Shown here: piece after piece, positions 47,210 to 56,581 of the stretch
Numbering within the stretch: position 1 is the first letter of the stretch
Layout: every line of letters begins with the position of its first letter
The notes under the pieces: generated by a model
The model's database searches: none
Seen by the model: the letters and a program-made list of their open reading frames with translations, nothing else
Told to the model about the DNA's origin: nothing
Assembly (NCBI GenBank): GCA_934661765.1
Contig: CAKUJT010000002.1
Span: forward strand, 42,466-106,465
Length of the DNA: 64,000 nt
Origin: an uncultured Senegalimassilia sp.
GTDB lineage: Bacteria; Actinomycetota; Coriobacteriia; Coriobacteriales; Eggerthellaceae
Direction of reading: 5' to 3'
Made by a program: the position numbers and the translations under genes

Positions 47210-47754
47210 AGTTCGTCATCGCATCCGACCTGCATGGCGCGGCGCCCGCCGTCCGCACTTTGATGGAGCGCATCGACCAGGAAACGCCTGACCGCGTGCT
47301 CCTGCTCGGCGACCTGCTCTACCACGGCCCGCGAAACGACCTGCCCGAAGGCTATGCGCCCAAAGAAGTGCTCGCTGCCCTTAACGGCATCGCGAAGCGC
47401 ATCGTAGCCGTTCGGGGCAATTGTGATGCGGAAGTCGACCAGATGGTGCTCGATTTCCCCTGCTTGAGCGACTTTTCTCAAGTATGGGCCGATGGGCATC
47501 TGCTTCATCTGAGCCATGGGCACTTGGCCGACAACTCACCCGACCAGCCACCGGCGCTGCCGCAAGGAAGCGCGTTGCTGACGGGCCACACGCACATCAA
47601 ACGCCTTGAGCTTGTCGACGGCGTGCTGTTCGTGAACCCCGGGAGCACCTCCATTCCCAAGGACGGTTGCGCAAGCTATGCCGTCTACGAAAACGGCACA
47701 TTCGCCCTAAAGTCGCTTGACGGTGAAACGCTGCTGGAAGCGAGCTGGGAATAG
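47206..47754 (+). CDS. yfcE: YfcE-type phosphodiesterase
   Basis: A 182-residue calcineurin-like metallophosphoesterase: IASDLHG, LLGDLLYHGPRND, VAVRGNCD, LSHGH and LTGHTHIKRLE give all five metal motifs of the YfcE family. It hydrolyses phosphodiesters; the natural substrate is unknown. The start is GTG at 47206, overlapping the dGTPase-like stop, so the two are co-translated. Confidence 0.93.
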   Translation: MKFVIASDLHGAAPAVRTLMERIDQETPDRVLLLGDLLYHGPRNDLPEGYAPKEVLAALNGIAKRIVAVRGNCDAEVDQMVLDFPCLSDFSQVWADGHLLHLSHGHLADNSPDQPPALPQGSALLTGHTHIKRLELVDGVLFVNPGSTSIPKDGCASYAVYENGTFALKSLDGETLLEASWE

Positions 47755-47906
47755 CGGAGGCACCTGGCCGAACCGAAGGTATTGACCCCCGGACGGGTTC
47801 CGGAGTCAGTCCGCGGCGGCGTAACCTTTATGTTAGCCGTCCTTGTTTCGGGCCGCAGCTCGCAGCTGCGGCCCTTCTTTCTTTATGCGATTCGCAAGCG
47901 CTCGGC
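47755..47906 (+). other. Structured 3' region after yfcE
   Basis: Before the terminator, two more hairpins can be drawn in the plus-strand RNA: CCGGA/TCCGG around a CGGGT loop, and GGCGTAAC/GTTAGCC with a bulge around CTTTAT. Together with the terminator this resembles an ordered RNA rather than plain spacer. I do not recognise it. Confidence 0.35.
47850..47884 (+). terminator. Terminator after yfcE
   Basis: A perfect 11-bp stem (47850-47860 with 47864-47874), CGC loop, then TTCTTTCTTT. It lies between the convergent yfcE and ABC exporter genes. Confidence 0.9.
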
Positions 47907-50900
47907 TTACGACAGCCTTCCGCGCTCAACGGTGTAGGAGGCATCGCAGATGGCGGCCGTGGACGCGCGATGGCTCACCAGCACCACCGTCTTGCCCTGG
48001 CGGGCGTCGAGCAGAGCCCGCAAAACCGCCGCCTCGTTAAGGCTGTCGAGGTTGCTGGTAGGCTCGTCGAGCAGCACGAACGGGGCATCGTGCAAGAACA
48101 TGCGCGCAAGCCCGATACGCTGGCGCTCGCCGCCCGACAAGGTGTCGCCCAATTCGCCGACCGGTGTGTCCAAGCCTTGCGGCAGACGCTCGATCAATCC
48201 GGCCAACGCCGCCTTCTCGCAAGCCGCCATGAGCTCATCGGGGGTGGCATCGGGCTTGGCGAGCGCGATGTTATCCCCCACCGTGCCGGAAAACAGGTGC
48301 GTCTCCTGCGTCATATAGCCTTCAACGGTGCGCAGGCTTTCCGTGCTCACGTCTCGGATATCCTGCCCGGCAATGCGTATGCAACCGTCGCTTGGATCCC
48401 AAAACCGCATGAACAGCTTGCAGAGCGTCGATTTGCCCGAGCCGCTCCTGCCGGCCAAATGCACGATCGAGCCAGGTGCCACCTCAAGGGACACGTCCTT
48501 GAGCACCGGGCTGGCGCCATACGAGAAGTCAACATGCTCGGCGGCCGCACCCGAGAACGAATCCACCTTGCAACCGTCGACGATATCCCGGGTTTGCGGC
48601 TGCTCGTCGAGCAGGTCGAGGACGCGCGCGCCGCTGGCGAGCGTCTGCTGCAAGCCGCTGCCCAGGTTCGCGACGGCGATCACCGGGCCGAAGGACGACA
48701 TCAGGGCGGCCACGCACACGAACGCCTGCCCGGAATCGATGACGCCCCACGCACAGAGCGCGCAGGCAAGAACGACCATGGCCACGTCAAGCCCCAGCAC
48801 CAGACCGTTCGTGGCAGCCATGCTGCGCGCCGCGCGGCACTTCAGGCGATCCTCCACCTTCGACAGCGAGTCCATACGGGCATCAAGCTGCTCGGCTCGC
48901 GCATGTTCCTGGCCGAATTGCAGCGTTTCGCGCAGACCGCGCAAACTATCGAGCACGAACGAATTCATGCCGCCGAGAGCATCGCGCAGCTCCCTGCCGC
49001 CATTCCCCGCCGCACGCGACGCAACCCACGGCGCCACCGCTCCGACCAGAACGTATGCGACGAACGCGCTGATGGCGAGCTGCCAGCAGACGCTGCCGAT
49101 GAAGGCGATCATGACGGCGCAGACCAGCACGGCGATAAGCACCGGGGAAAGGGTGTGCGCATAGAACACCTCAAGGAGCTCGACGTCCGAAGTCACGAGC
49201 GACACCAAGTCGCCTTTGCTTCGACCCTCGAGTTTCGCCGGGGCAAGCGTGCGCAGCTTGCCGAATACGCGATCGCGGACGAGCGCCAAGATCTTGAACG
49301 CAAGATAGTGGTTGCACATCTGCTCGCCGTAATGCAAGGGACCGCGCAAAAGGCCGCAGGCGGCGACCAAAGCGATGCCCGCGCTCACCCCAAGCGCAGG
49401 CGTGAAACCCGCAACCCCCGTGAGCACCAAGGCGGCACCCACCGTAAGGAAGATGGCGCACAGAAAGCCGACCACGCCCATGATCACCGCGGCGATCATG
49501 ACCGGCACAAGCGGCTTGACGAGCTTTACCATGCGGCACATGATCGAGAGATTCGACCTGCGACGCGCCTGAGGCTCGCCGATATCCACGGCGGCCGCGT
49601 CGGCTCCGGCGCCTTGCGCTTCATCGGCTTCTCCAACATCGGCTTTGCGCTGCTCAGCCTGCGATGCGAACGCCTCAAGCTCCATCTGCCGGCCCCACAG
49701 CTTCGCGTACGCCCCATCGACGGCGCAAAGCTGCTCGTGCGACCCGCTCTCAGCCACGCGACCGTTTTCCAGCACGAAGATGCGGTCGGCTTTTGCAACC
49801 GATGCCAAGCGATGCGAGATCATGATGACGGTGCGGTTTTTCGCCAGCTCATGGATAACGCCGACGATAGCCTGCTCGCTGTCCGCGTCCACGTTCGAGG
49901 TCGCCTCGTCGAAGATGTAGACGGGGGTATCGTGCAAAAGCGCTCGGGCAAGCGCCAAACGCTGGCGCTGTCCGCCGGAGAAGTTTCCGCCCTGCTCGGA
50001 CACGAGCGCATCAAGCCCGCCCGATGAGCGAACGAACCCGTCGATGCGGCAGCGCCGCAAAACGTCCCAAAGCTCGTCGTCGCTCGCCTGAGGACGCGCC
50101 ATCAGCAGATTCGAGCGAACCGTTCCGGAGAACAGGTAGCTGGAGAACGGGACGACGGTCACCGTCTGCGCCATGCTTTCTCGGGAAACCTCCCCGAGCG
50201 GCACGCCGCCGATCTCCACGTTGCCCTCAAAACCCCGATTGCGCCCGCACAAGATGCCGGCCAACGTGGATTTGCCCGAACCGCTCTCGCCCACGATGCC
50301 GGTGAAGCTGCCGGCAGGGGCGGCGAAATCAACATGATCGAGCACCGTGCGCTGCCCATCGTAGGAATATGAGACATCGCGCACGACTATGCCCGCATGC
50401 GCGGGATCTACGCTGCGCGTCCCCCGCTCGGGCTCAGGCGCATCAAGGATGGCGAACATCTTCTCGGCAACCGCCATGCCGTTCATCGCCGTATGGAAAA
50501 ACGACCCGAGCGCACGCATGGGGATGAAGAACTCCGCCGACAGGAACACCACGCAAAACGCCGCGTAAAACGGCACCTGGCCGTTGGCGAACTGCACCAT
50601 CGCCGCGATGATGCCCACGGCCGCGCCGCCGAAGGCGAACACGTCCATCACGGTGATGGAGTTGAGCTGCATGGTGAGCAACCGCATCGTCGCCCGTCGA
50701 AAGCTCTCGGCCTGCTCGTTCATCTGACGGTGGCAAGCCTCGTCGGCCCGATAGATCTTCAAGGTGGTCAAACCTTGTAGATTCTCGAGAAACGCGCCGC
50801 CAAGATCGGTATAGGCGCCCCAATAACGCCCCATTACGCGCTTGGCGATCTTCTGCACCGCCACGATGGAAATGGGGATGAGCGGCACGCAAACCAGCAG

Positions 50901-51383
50901 GGCCACGGCGGCGGGCAGGCACAGCGGGGCCAGGAACGCGAACACGGTAAGCGGGGCCAGTACGGCATAGAGCAGCTGCGGAAGATACTGCCCGAAATAG
51001 CTTTCCAGCTGCTCGCAGCCCTCGACGCTGACCTGCACCGCCTCGCTTGTAGCGATGTGCTCGGAATAGCCGGGACCCATGCGTACCAGCTTGTCGTACA
51101 CCTGGCGGCGAACCGAGCGCTTTGCGGCCATAGCGGCCGCCACCCCCATGCGCTGCGCAAAGGTCAGGCATGCCATGCGTACCGCAATAACGGCAACGCC
51201 TGCGCCCAGGAGCATCGCAATCCAGCCATCAACGGCGGCACCGTCGAAAAGACGCTGCAAAAACAGCCCAATGAGGAGCATGAGCACGACGTTCGCCACA
51301 AGCGCCACCCATTGGGCCACCACGTTGCGCACGATATACCGCATAGCCTGCGGTACCATCGATATCAACCGTTTATTGAACAC
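47907..51383 (-). CDS. Fused CydDC-like ABC exporter
   Basis: A 1158-residue polypeptide carrying two complete ABC half-exporters. Each half has a six-helix membrane domain and a nucleotide-binding domain: first Walker A GESGSGKST, signature FSGGQRQR, Walker B VYIFDEATS; second GRSGSGKST, LSGGERQR, FVLLDEPTS. A charged linker near residues 590-620 joins them. The layout resembles CydD and CydC fused, which export thiols and are needed for cytochrome bd, but no cyd oxidase genes lie here, so another substrate is possible. GTG at 51383 follows AAAGGAAG. Monocistronic. Confidence 0.85.
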   Translation of the reverse strand: MFNKRLISMVPQAMRYIVRNVVAQWVALVANVVLMLLIGLFLQRLFDGAAVDGWIAMLLGAGVAVIAVRMACLTFAQRMGVAAAMAAKRSVRRQVYDKLVRMGPGYSEHIATSEAVQVSVEGCEQLESYFGQYLPQLLYAVLAPLTVFAFLAPLCLPAAVALLVCVPLIPISIVAVQKIAKRVMGRYWGAYTDLGGAFLENLQGLTTLKIYRADEACHRQMNEQAESFRRATMRLLTMQLNSITVMDVFAFGGAAVGIIAAMVQFANGQVPFYAAFCVVFLSAEFFIPMRALGSFFHTAMNGMAVAEKMFAILDAPEPERGTRSVDPAHAGIVVRDVSYSYDGQRTVLDHVDFAAPAGSFTGIVGESGSGKSTLAGILCGRNRGFEGNVEIGGVPLGEVSRESMAQTVTVVPFSSYLFSGTVRSNLLMARPQASDDELWDVLRRCRIDGFVRSSGGLDALVSEQGGNFSGGQRQRLALARALLHDTPVYIFDEATSNVDADSEQAIVGVIHELAKNRTVIMISHRLASVAKADRIFVLENGRVAESGSHEQLCAVDGAYAKLWGRQMELEAFASQAEQRKADVGEADEAQGAGADAAAVDIGEPQARRRSNLSIMCRMVKLVKPLVPVMIAAVIMGVVGFLCAIFLTVGAALVLTGVAGFTPALGVSAGIALVAACGLLRGPLHYGEQMCNHYLAFKILALVRDRVFGKLRTLAPAKLEGRSKGDLVSLVTSDVELLEVFYAHTLSPVLIAVLVCAVMIAFIGSVCWQLAISAFVAYVLVGAVAPWVASRAAGNGGRELRDALGGMNSFVLDSLRGLRETLQFGQEHARAEQLDARMDSLSKVEDRLKCRAARSMAATNGLVLGLDVAMVVLACALCAWGVIDSGQAFVCVAALMSSFGPVIAVANLGSGLQQTLASGARVLDLLDEQPQTRDIVDGCKVDSFSGAAAEHVDFSYGASPVLKDVSLEVAPGSIVHLAGRSGSGKSTLCKLFMRFWDPSDGCIRIAGQDIRDVSTESLRTVEGYMTQETHLFSGTVGDNIALAKPDATPDELMAACEKAALAGLIERLPQGLDTPVGELGDTLSGGERQRIGLARMFLHDAPFVLLDEPTSNLDSLNEAAVLRALLDARQGKTVVLVSHRASTAAICDASYTVERGRLS

Positions 51384-51540
51384 GGAAATGTCTTCCTTTC
51401 GATTCCAAAGACTGCACAACGCCGACTGCGGCGCATCAACCTTGATTCAAACAGTCGAATGGTACCATTGGGAAACTTTGATAGCCAGAGCAAACTATCG
51501 GATATCGATTATTGTTACACAAGACTAATCTATAACGCGA

Positions 51541-51564
51541 AAAAGCCCGGCGTATGCCGGGCTA
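51541..51564 (-). terminator. Terminator of brnQ-coaX
   Basis: Perfect 8-bp stem (51557-51564 with 51545-51552), four-base loop, then TTTTCG on the minus strand, 66 bases after the coaX stop. Confidence 0.8.
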
Positions 51565-51629
51565 ACCTGTTCGATGCACCATTGCGGTTCGACAATCCGC
51601 TTGCAAAGCAAGCGCGTTCAGGAGGACCT

Positions 51630-52430
51630 CTACCGAGCCTTCCTGTTCTTCTCGTGCAACATGATCAACCCTTTGAGCGTGAGCTGATCGTCGGCAACCT
51701 CGATGCGTCGGGAAAGCCCAACCATGGCTTGGGCATCGTCGCCGGTGGCGACAACGCGCGTTTCATAGCCAAGTTCGTCCCAAACGGCTTGGATCAGGCC
51801 GTCGATACGGGCGACTTCGCCGATGACGATGCCCGCCTGCATGGCATCGCGCGTGGATTTGCCGATCACGCTACGCGGCGCATGCAGCCCGATCACGGGA
51901 AGCTGGGCCGCGGCATCGGCCACCGCACGGGCAGCCAAACGCAAGCCCGGAGCGATAAGCCCGCCCTGCACGACGCCCGCATCGTCGATAACCTCGAGCG
52001 TGGTCGCGGTTCCGAAGTCCACCACGATGAGCGGGAATCCATAGAGCTGTTTTGCGGCAACGCAATCCGCCACACGATCGGCGCCGAAATCGGCGGGGCT
52101 GTTCAGATGCAGCTTCAAACCGGACTTCAAACCCGGTCCCACCACCAAAGGACGCGCGTCGCAAAGCGCATGCAAAGCTTCAACCCAAGCGTCGGTAAGC
52201 CCAGGGACCACGGAGGACACGATGGCATCGCGCACCCGCGCATCGCAACCGCGAACCTGCAAGAACGAAGTCACGCACATGAGGGCCTCGTCAGCGGTCA
52301 GGTGATCGGGGGTGGTCACGCTCCAGGCGGAAACCAGATCCCCTTCGCAAGCTAACCCGAGATTGGTGACGGAATTCCCCACATCGACGGCAAGCACGTA
52401 GCTCGATCCGCATTGGCCCGAGCGCGCCAT
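51630..52430 (-). CDS. coaX: Type III pantothenate kinase
   Basis: It phosphorylates pantothenate, the first step to CoA. The 266-residue ASKHA protein has AVDVGNSVTNLGL (about 14-26), the type III motif SPADFGADRVAD (about 110) and VVDFGTATTLEVID (about 135). The first 11 residues may be extra. The ATG overlaps the brnQ stop as TAATG. Pairing with a transporter rather than birA is unusual but not odd in meaning, as branched-chain acids feed pantothenate. Confidence 0.94.
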   Translation of the reverse strand: MARSGQCGSSYVLAVDVGNSVTNLGLACEGDLVSAWSVTTPDHLTADEALMCVTSFLQVRGCDARVRDAIVSSVVPGLTDAWVEALHALCDARPLVVGPGLKSGLKLHLNSPADFGADRVADCVAAKQLYGFPLIVVDFGTATTLEVIDDAGVVQGGLIAPGLRLAARAVADAAAQLPVIGLHAPRSVIGKSTRDAMQAGIVIGEVARIDGLIQAVWDELGYETRVVATGDDAQAMVGLSRRIEVADDQLTLKGLIMLHEKNRKAR

Positions 52431-53710
52431 TACGCGACCGCCTTCCTTGCCTTGAGCACCTTGAACGCGACCGCGCCGAGGATGCCGCCGACAATGGCAA
52501 ACGGCAACCAGCTAAAGCCCAGGTCGGTGAAGGGAAGCTGCTTGATAGCGGGCAGCAAGCCATAGGTGTCGTCAAGCGTGGCGAGCAAGCTGATGACGAA
52601 CGCCCCGAGGGCGGCGCCCTTAATCGGCCACGTGGTGCCCATCCGCTCCTTGAACAGCACCATGACCACGCACACCATGAACGGCGGGCATACCACGGAC
52701 AAGATCGGGGCGGCAAACGCCACGATGGCGTTGAGCCCCAAGTTGCAGATGGCGAAGGACACCAAAACGGTGACGATGACGCCGGTGCGATACGAGATCT
52801 TGCCATGCGTGGTGCGCTCGAAGTACGACGCCGAAGCACCGGTAAGGCCGATGGCGGTGGTCAGGCACGCAAGCCCCACGATGATGCCGAGGATGATCAC
52901 GCCGGTGTTGCCGAGCAGGTGCTTGGTGATCTCCACGATCAGCGTGGAGCGGTCCATGCCGGCCCCGAAGGCAAGCGCGCTCGAAGCGCCCAAATAAGTC
53001 AACCCGCCGTAAATCACGGCCAGAAGGACGCCGGCAACCACGGATGCGCCTGCGATGACCTTAAGCTGATCCTCGCGGCGCGTGTAGCCGGCGGTACGCG
53101 CCGCATTTTCCATGACGATGGCGAAACCGACGCACGCAAGCACATCCATAGCCTGATACCCGGCCAAGATGCCGTCTTGCGCGGCGTGGTTGGAAAGCGG
53201 GGCCCCGATCTCGCCGAGCGGGTGCACGATGCCCGTCGCGATGATGACGAACACGCAGATGACCAACAGCGGGGTGAGCACCTTACCGATGATGCCGACC
53301 AGGCGCGTTTGGCGGATGGACAGCGCAAGCACCACCGCAAAGAACAGCGCGGAGAACGCCAACATGTTCACCGAATCGCCGAACAGCGGCACGATGGACA
53401 TCTCATACGTGGTGGCAGCCGTACGCGGCTCCGCGATGATCATGCCCGTGCACAGGATGACGGCGGTGTTGAGCACCAACCCCGGCACTCGGCCGAGCGA
53501 CCCTTCGACCGCCACGTTCGCGCCCCCGGCGGCATTGAGAGCGAAGATGCCCAAGCAGGAAAGCGCGACATCGATCAAGATGAAGCACAGAAAGCCGATC
53601 ACCCAATCGGTTCCGCTTTCCATGCCCAAATACGGCGGGAAGATCAGGTTTCCGGCACCGAAGAACATGGCGAACAGCGCCAGACCGGTGACCACAGTGT
53701 TTTTCTTCAA
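52430..53710 (-). CDS. brnQ: Branched-chain amino acid carrier BrnQ
   Basis: A 426-residue symporter for leucine, isoleucine and valine with about 12 membrane helices. The start, LALFAMFFGAGNLIFPPYLG, is the BrnQ signature. TTG at 53710 follows AAAGGAG at correct distance. It overlaps coaX. It could feed the VorB-like oxidoreductase elsewhere in the window. Confidence 0.93.
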   Translation of the reverse strand: MKKNTVVTGLALFAMFFGAGNLIFPPYLGMESGTDWVIGFLCFILIDVALSCLGIFALNAAGGANVAVEGSLGRVPGLVLNTAVILCTGMIIAEPRTAATTYEMSIVPLFGDSVNMLAFSALFFAVVLALSIRQTRLVGIIGKVLTPLLVICVFVIIATGIVHPLGEIGAPLSNHAAQDGILAGYQAMDVLACVGFAIVMENAARTAGYTRREDQLKVIAGASVVAGVLLAVIYGGLTYLGASSALAFGAGMDRSTLIVEITKHLLGNTGVIILGIIVGLACLTTAIGLTGASASYFERTTHGKISYRTGVIVTVLVSFAICNLGLNAIVAFAAPILSVVCPPFMVCVVMVLFKERMGTTWPIKGAALGAFVISLLATLDDTYGLLPAIKQLPFTDLGFSWLPFAIVGGILGAVAFKVLKARKAVA

Positions 53711-53810
53711 AAAAGCTCCTTTATGGAATTACGCCCGAACCATTGATTATGACGCAACTCTTCCGAAAATAGAAGCCGGGAACTCGGCGCAATGCCAAAT
53801 CGTTGCCGCA

Positions 53811-53837
53811 AAAAAGACCTGCAGGAGCAGGTCTTTT
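53811..53837 (-). terminator. Terminator of the family 2 glycosyltransferase
   Basis: AAAAGACCTGC/GCAGGTCTTTT, 11-bp perfect stem with a four-base loop and T runs on both sides, 12 bases after the stop. Confidence 0.9.
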
Positions 53838-53848
53838 CCACTTGATAC

Positions 53849-54886
53849 CTAGTTGAACTTAAAGATCCTCTGGGCGACATGGTACCCGGTGATGCCGATC
53901 TTGCGTCCCAGATTCGTGGGCAGGTTCGTTCCCATGTTCAACACGCTGCGCCTCACGCGGCGATACACGTCGGAGTTGTTCTCCTTAAGGTAACGCCAGA
54001 TGGCCTCGCGCTCATCCTCGGCATCGACGGTGTTGATCATGCGCAGGAAGATGCTGCAGATGCACATCATCATGGACAGGTAGTTCTCCATGTAGCGTTC
54101 CAGCCGCTTCTCGGGCACATCGCCGGGAAGCCGCACAGCGTCGATCATGATGCGCGTGACGCGAAGCTGCTGATCGATGCGGCCCATCATGACCGACTCG
54201 TTGACGCTTTGGTCGTCGCGGCCGATGAAGTAGCGGTACATGTCCACGTCAAGGTAGTAGATGGTCTTGACGTGCGGCAGCGGCACGTACACGAAGATGT
54301 TGTCCACGTAGAATGTGTGCTTAGGCAGCTGAAGGCCCATGCCGCGCAACAGCTCGGTGCAGTAGATGACCGAATGCATGAGCAGGTACTGGCTAGGGTT
54401 GAAATGCCCCACCTCGGACCAGCCGAACTCGCGCCCCTCGGGGAACACGTTGCGATAATGCATGATGGTGCGCGTGCTCTCGTGCACCTTCTCGTACACG
54501 TAATTGGCGATGACCAGGTCGGTCGGCGTGCTGCGCCCGACTTGGCTGCGCACGTATGCCATCACATCCTCCATGGCGCGGCGATCGAGCCAATCGTCGG
54601 AATCGACAACCTTGAAGTACAGGCCGGAAGCGTTCGCCAAACCGGTGTTCACCGCTTGCCCGTGGCCGCCGTTTTCCTGATGGACTGCCTTGATGATACC
54701 CGGATGGAGCTGCTCCCAGCGATCGGCCTTTTCCGCGGTATCGTCTTTGACCGACCCGTCGTCGACGATGATGATCTCGATGTCATCGCAACCCTTGTCC
54801 CCTCCGCATGCAAGGATGGACTCGATGCACTTATCCATATATGCCGCGGAGTTATAGCACGGGATGGCGAAGGTGATGCTTTTCAT
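53849..54886 (-). CDS. Glycosyltransferase, family 2 type
   Basis: A 345-residue GT-A enzyme: FAIPCYNSAAYMDKCIESIL at the start, IIIVDDGSVKD (about 38), and the metal motif VVDSDDWLD (about 92). The C-terminal 140 residues are helical with no strong membrane segment. It transfers a sugar from a nucleotide donor, probably to a cell-surface polymer; acceptor unknown. ATG at 54886 follows AGAAAGGAC; the long upstream frame runs antisense into pta and is discarded. Monocistronic, divergent from pta. Confidence 0.88.
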   Translation of the reverse strand: MKSITFAIPCYNSAAYMDKCIESILACGGDKGCDDIEIIIVDDGSVKDDTAEKADRWEQLHPGIIKAVHQENGGHGQAVNTGLANASGLYFKVVDSDDWLDRRAMEDVMAYVRSQVGRSTPTDLVIANYVYEKVHESTRTIMHYRNVFPEGREFGWSEVGHFNPSQYLLMHSVIYCTELLRGMGLQLPKHTFYVDNIFVYVPLPHVKTIYYLDVDMYRYFIGRDDQSVNESVMMGRIDQQLRVTRIMIDAVRLPGDVPEKRLERYMENYLSMMMCICSIFLRMINTVDAEDEREAIWRYLKENNSDVYRRVRRSVLNMGTNLPTNLGRKIGITGYHVAQRIFKFN

Positions 54887-55094
54887 GCCTGTCCTTTCTT
54901 GGAAACAACGGCGCGGATGCGATCGAAAACGCCGCCGTTCATATGGTCCGCCCGCCATTTTACCGGTAGCAGGCCGCGCAGCTGACCTATGATGGGACAA
55001 TATGGATAAAATCCAAGTGAACCGATCGGGCGCAGCCGAAACCAAGCCAACCGGCAAGACCGCGCCCGGCACATCGCGAAGAAAGGGTACGAAC

Positions 55095-56102
55095 ATGAGC
55101 TCGTTTTTGGACACCATGCTTGAGCGCGCCAAAGCCGACAAGCAGACCATCGTGTTACCCGAGGGCGACGACCCGCGTACGCTCGAAGCTGCCGAGACCA
55201 TTCTCGCCCAAGGCGTCGCAAACCTGATCATCCTGGGCAACGTTGCCGCCATCAAGGAATCCGGCCGCGCGCTCGATGGCGCCACGCTGATCGACCCGCA
55301 GGACTCCGATCTGCATGACGAGTTCGCAAACACCCTGTATGAGCTGCGCAAACACAAGGGCATGACCCTCGAGCAAGCCGCCGAGAAGGTGCGCGACGTG
55401 CTATTCTTCGGAGTGCTCATGGTGAAGACCGGCCGCGCCGATGGCATGGTCTCCGGCGCCTGCCACTCCACCGGCGACGTGCTGCGCCCCAGCCTGCAGA
55501 TCCTCAAAACCGCACCTGGCGTAAAGCTGGTCAGCAGCTTCTTCATCATGGTGGTGCCCAACTGCGAGTACGGTCAGAACGGCACGTTCCTGTTCAGCGA
55601 CTGCGGCCTGGAAATCCAGCCTAACGCCGAGAAGCTTGCGCACATCGCCGTCAACTCCGCGCAGTCCTGGAAAACCCTCATCGGCACCGAGCCCGTGGTG
55701 GCCATGCTCTCCCACTCCACCTACGGCTCCGCCAAGAACGACGACGCGAACAAGGTGGTCGAGGCTGCCGCCATCGCCCGCGAGCTGGCACCCGAGCTGG
55801 CGCTCGACGGCGAACTGCAAGCCGATGCCGCCATGGTACCCTCCGTGGGCGCATCGAAGGCCCCCGACAGCAAGGTGGCGGGCAAGGCGAACTGCCTGAT
55901 CTTCCCCGACCTTGATGCAGGCAACATCGGCTACAAGCTGGTGCAGCGCCTGGCCCACGCCGAGGCCTTCGGCCCGGTCACCCAGGGCATCGCGGCCCCG
56001 GTCAACGACCTGTCCCGCGGCTGCAGCGCGCACGACATCGTGGGCGTCATCGCCATCACGTGCGTGCAGGCCCAAGCGAAAAAGGCCGCCGACGCCCAGT
56101 AG
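55095..56102 (+). CDS. pta: Phosphate acetyltransferase
   Basis: It converts acetyl-CoA and phosphate to acetyl phosphate. The 335-residue short form has IVLPEGDDPRTLEAAE (about 18), ARADGMVSGACHSTGDVLRPSLQI, and CADLDAGNIGYK-like FPDLDAGNIGYKLVQRLA near the end. ATG at 55095 follows AAAGGG; an upstream in-frame ATG at 55002 lacks conserved residues. AckA lies nearby but converges on it instead of following in an operon. Confidence 0.95.
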   Translation: MSSFLDTMLERAKADKQTIVLPEGDDPRTLEAAETILAQGVANLIILGNVAAIKESGRALDGATLIDPQDSDLHDEFANTLYELRKHKGMTLEQAAEKVRDVLFFGVLMVKTGRADGMVSGACHSTGDVLRPSLQILKTAPGVKLVSSFFIMVVPNCEYGQNGTFLFSDCGLEIQPNAEKLAHIAVNSAQSWKTLIGTEPVVAMLSHSTYGSAKNDDANKVVEAAAIARELAPELALDGELQADAAMVPSVGASKAPDSKVAGKANCLIFPDLDAGNIGYKLVQRLAHAEAFGPVTQGIAAPVNDLSRGCSAHDIVGVIAITCVQAQAKKAADAQ

Positions 56103-56158
56103 CCCAAGCCGACACGAAGCCGCTCAAGCAATCGGAGCCTAAACCCCGACACCGAAAC

Positions 56159-56207
56159 GCCCTGCTTCCCGAACCGATCACGATGTTCAGGAAGCAGGGC
56201 TTTCTTG
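56159..56207 (+). terminator. Terminator of pta
   Basis: Perfect 11-bp stem (56159-56169 with 56190-56200), 20-base loop, then TTTCTTG. 56 bases after the pta stop. Confidence 0.75.
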
Positions 56208-56258
56208 TCGAATGCGCTGAGACAATCAAGAGCCCCCGCATAGTCCGAGACCGCGAAC

Positions 56259-56471
56259 CTAGCCAATCTCGCGAACCTTGATGGCACCAATGCTGCCCTT
56301 AAGGTTTGAATCCGCCTTCGAAGCCGAGACCGCCTCCATGGACCCAAGCAAGCCTGTCAAATAATTCAAGGCGGCTCGAGACAGCGTCGCTCACGATATG
56401 CAGCCCATGTCCGCAAACCAGAGAACAAGTCTGCTAGCCGCCATCTCAAATCGAGCCGCGACGTCAACGTG
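56259..56471 (-). pseudogene. Possible decayed coding remnant
   Basis: A 71-codon open stretch interrupted by TGA at 56391-56393. The second part reads as a plausible C-terminus (ALNYLTGLLGSMEA, then GSIGAIKVREIG and stop). No start with a ribosome site, no family recognised. It may be chance in GC-rich DNA. Confidence 0.25.
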
Positions 56472-56502
56472 CTACACCCGGCCATACTTGACATAGCACG
56501 CC

Positions 56503-56531
56503 AAAAGAAAAGCCCTCTCTCGAGGGCTTTT
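56503..56531 (-). terminator. Terminator of ackA
   Basis: AAAAGCCCTC/GAGGGCTTTT, perfect 10-bp stem with TCTC loop; the minus strand continues CTTTT. 50 bases after the ackA stop. Confidence 0.9.
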
Positions 56532-56581
56532 CGGCATTGCAGGTAACGCAGCGCTTTGCTGCTATGGGACAACCGGAAGTC

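Larger units (their letters stand above)
56103..56581. other. Gap between convergent pta and ackA
   Basis: The 479 bases contain the pta terminator, the ackA terminator and, between them (about 56208-56500), no intact gene. A minus-strand frame at 56259-56471 looks faintly protein-like with an internal stop and is listed apart. Confidence 0.5.

Noticed and set aside
56391..56393. In-frame TGA in the remnant between pta and ackA as a selenocysteine codon
   Set aside because: No recognised protein family, no start site, and no clear hairpin at the right distance; decay is simpler.
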